This document shows, one piece after another, positions 63,858 through 64,000 of a stretch of 64,000 bases of DNA. The position numbers and the translations under genes are program-made. The stretch is from Bradyrhizobium sp. SZCCHNS1050 (GTDB lineage: Bacteria > Pseudomonadota > Alphaproteobacteria > Rhizobiales > Xanthobacteraceae). Where the stretch lies: the NCBI RefSeq assembly GCF_032484785.1, contig NZ_JAUETR010000001.1, positions 3,475,501-3,539,500 on the forward strand. Reading direction: 5' to 3'. Every line of letters begins with the position of its first letter. Position 1 is the first letter of the stretch. Under the pieces are notes generated by a model. The model was given only the letters and a program-made list of their open reading frames with translations. It made no database searches and was not told the origin of the DNA.

Positions 63858-64000
63858 CTAGGCGGAGGGCTTGCTCTCGCCCTTCAACCGCGCCAGTTCG
63901 GTCTCGAGCTCCGCGATGCGAGCATCGCGAACGGCCAGCGCTTCCGCGACGTCGGCCGCGTCGAACTTCTGCGGGATGTGCTGCGGGCAGTTGGTGTCCC
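63858..64000 (-). CDS. C-terminus of a probable PNPOx-family flavin-nucleotide-binding protein, cut by window edge
   Basis: Reading the minus strand from the right edge gives DTNCPQHIPQKFDAADVAEALAVRDARIAELETELARLKGESKPSA and a stop at 63858. The NCPQHIPQ sequence near the end followed by a coiled tail matches pyridoxamine-phosphate-oxidase-related proteins of alphaproteobacteria. Only about 46 residues are visible, so the assignment depends on that motif. Confidence 0.6.
   Translation of the reverse strand, partial: DTNCPQHIPQKFDAADVAEALAVRDARIAELETELARLKGESKPSA

Overview
The window looks like a chromosomal stretch of a high-GC alphaproteobacterium, most likely a Bradyrhizobium or close relative. 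The evidence is the GC-rich codon use, an MbfA-type iron exporter behind an Irr/ICE palindrome, an acyl-CoA-type LuxI/LuxR pair of the BjaI/BraI kind, a MlotiK1-type cyclic-nucleotide-gated potassium channel, an outer-membrane barrel starting AADLPVKAPP, and many intergenic palindromes of the types common in Bradyrhizobium. This assignment is inference; no marker gene fixes the species. I saw no rRNA, tRNA, CRISPR array, phage or transposase gene.

Layout. 1-2 kb: an ABC-2 type exporter on the minus strand, cut by the left edge. 2.2-12.2 kb: a surface module, made of a LapG-like periplasmic cysteine protease (minus), a 2,109-residue FecR/VCBS/beta-helix surface protein (plus) and a CHASE2 adenylate cyclase (plus). 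12.7 kb: an outer-membrane barrel with a good terminator. 13.8-23.3 kb: a peptide-type ABC importer with two head-to-head paralogous binding proteins, two permeases, two ATPases, and an AtzG-like/amidase pair set between the ATPase genes. 23.4-27 kb: a small GlsB-type membrane protein and a type I secretion ATPase/HlyD pair with no outer-membrane partner or substrate beside it. 27-31 kb: CinA-like amidase, MHS-family transporter with LysR regulator, DUF1127 protein and a GNAT. 31-42 kb: mixed metabolic genes (odd SDR, GST, AidB-like dehydrogenase, zinc alcohol dehydrogenase, amidase, cytochrome b561), the mbfA iron gene, a DUF6065-like protein, a polyhistidine secreted protein and an epoxide hydrolase.

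42.3-54.5 kb is an acyl-CoA catabolic island: acyl-CoA ligase, thiolase, divergent TetR regulator, 3-hydroxyacyl-CoA dehydrogenase, enoyl-CoA hydratase, feruloyl-CoA synthase-like ligase, three acyl-CoA dehydrogenases (two are tandem paralogues) and a nitroreductase. Together they could activate and beta-oxidise fatty or phenylpropanoid acids. Right after it (55.0-56.7 kb) sits a LuxR/LuxI quorum-sensing pair whose relatives use acyl- or aryl-CoA substrates.

56.8-64 kb: enoyl-CoA hydratase coupled to a cyclic-nucleotide-gated K+ channel, a divergent membrane protein with a cNMP-binding domain (Popeye-like layout), a free-standing DUF6537-like protein, DUF3307 membrane protein, a YkgJ-type cysteine cluster protein with a WYL regulator, and a divergent GST preceded by a 39-codon ORF. 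The right edge cuts a probable PNPOx-family gene.

The most interesting thread is second-messenger surface biology: an adhesin, its candidate protease and a class III cyclase at 2-12 kb, and two cNMP-binding membrane proteins at 57.6-59.7 kb. Many gene gaps in the middle of the window are filled by palindromic repeats of several families.
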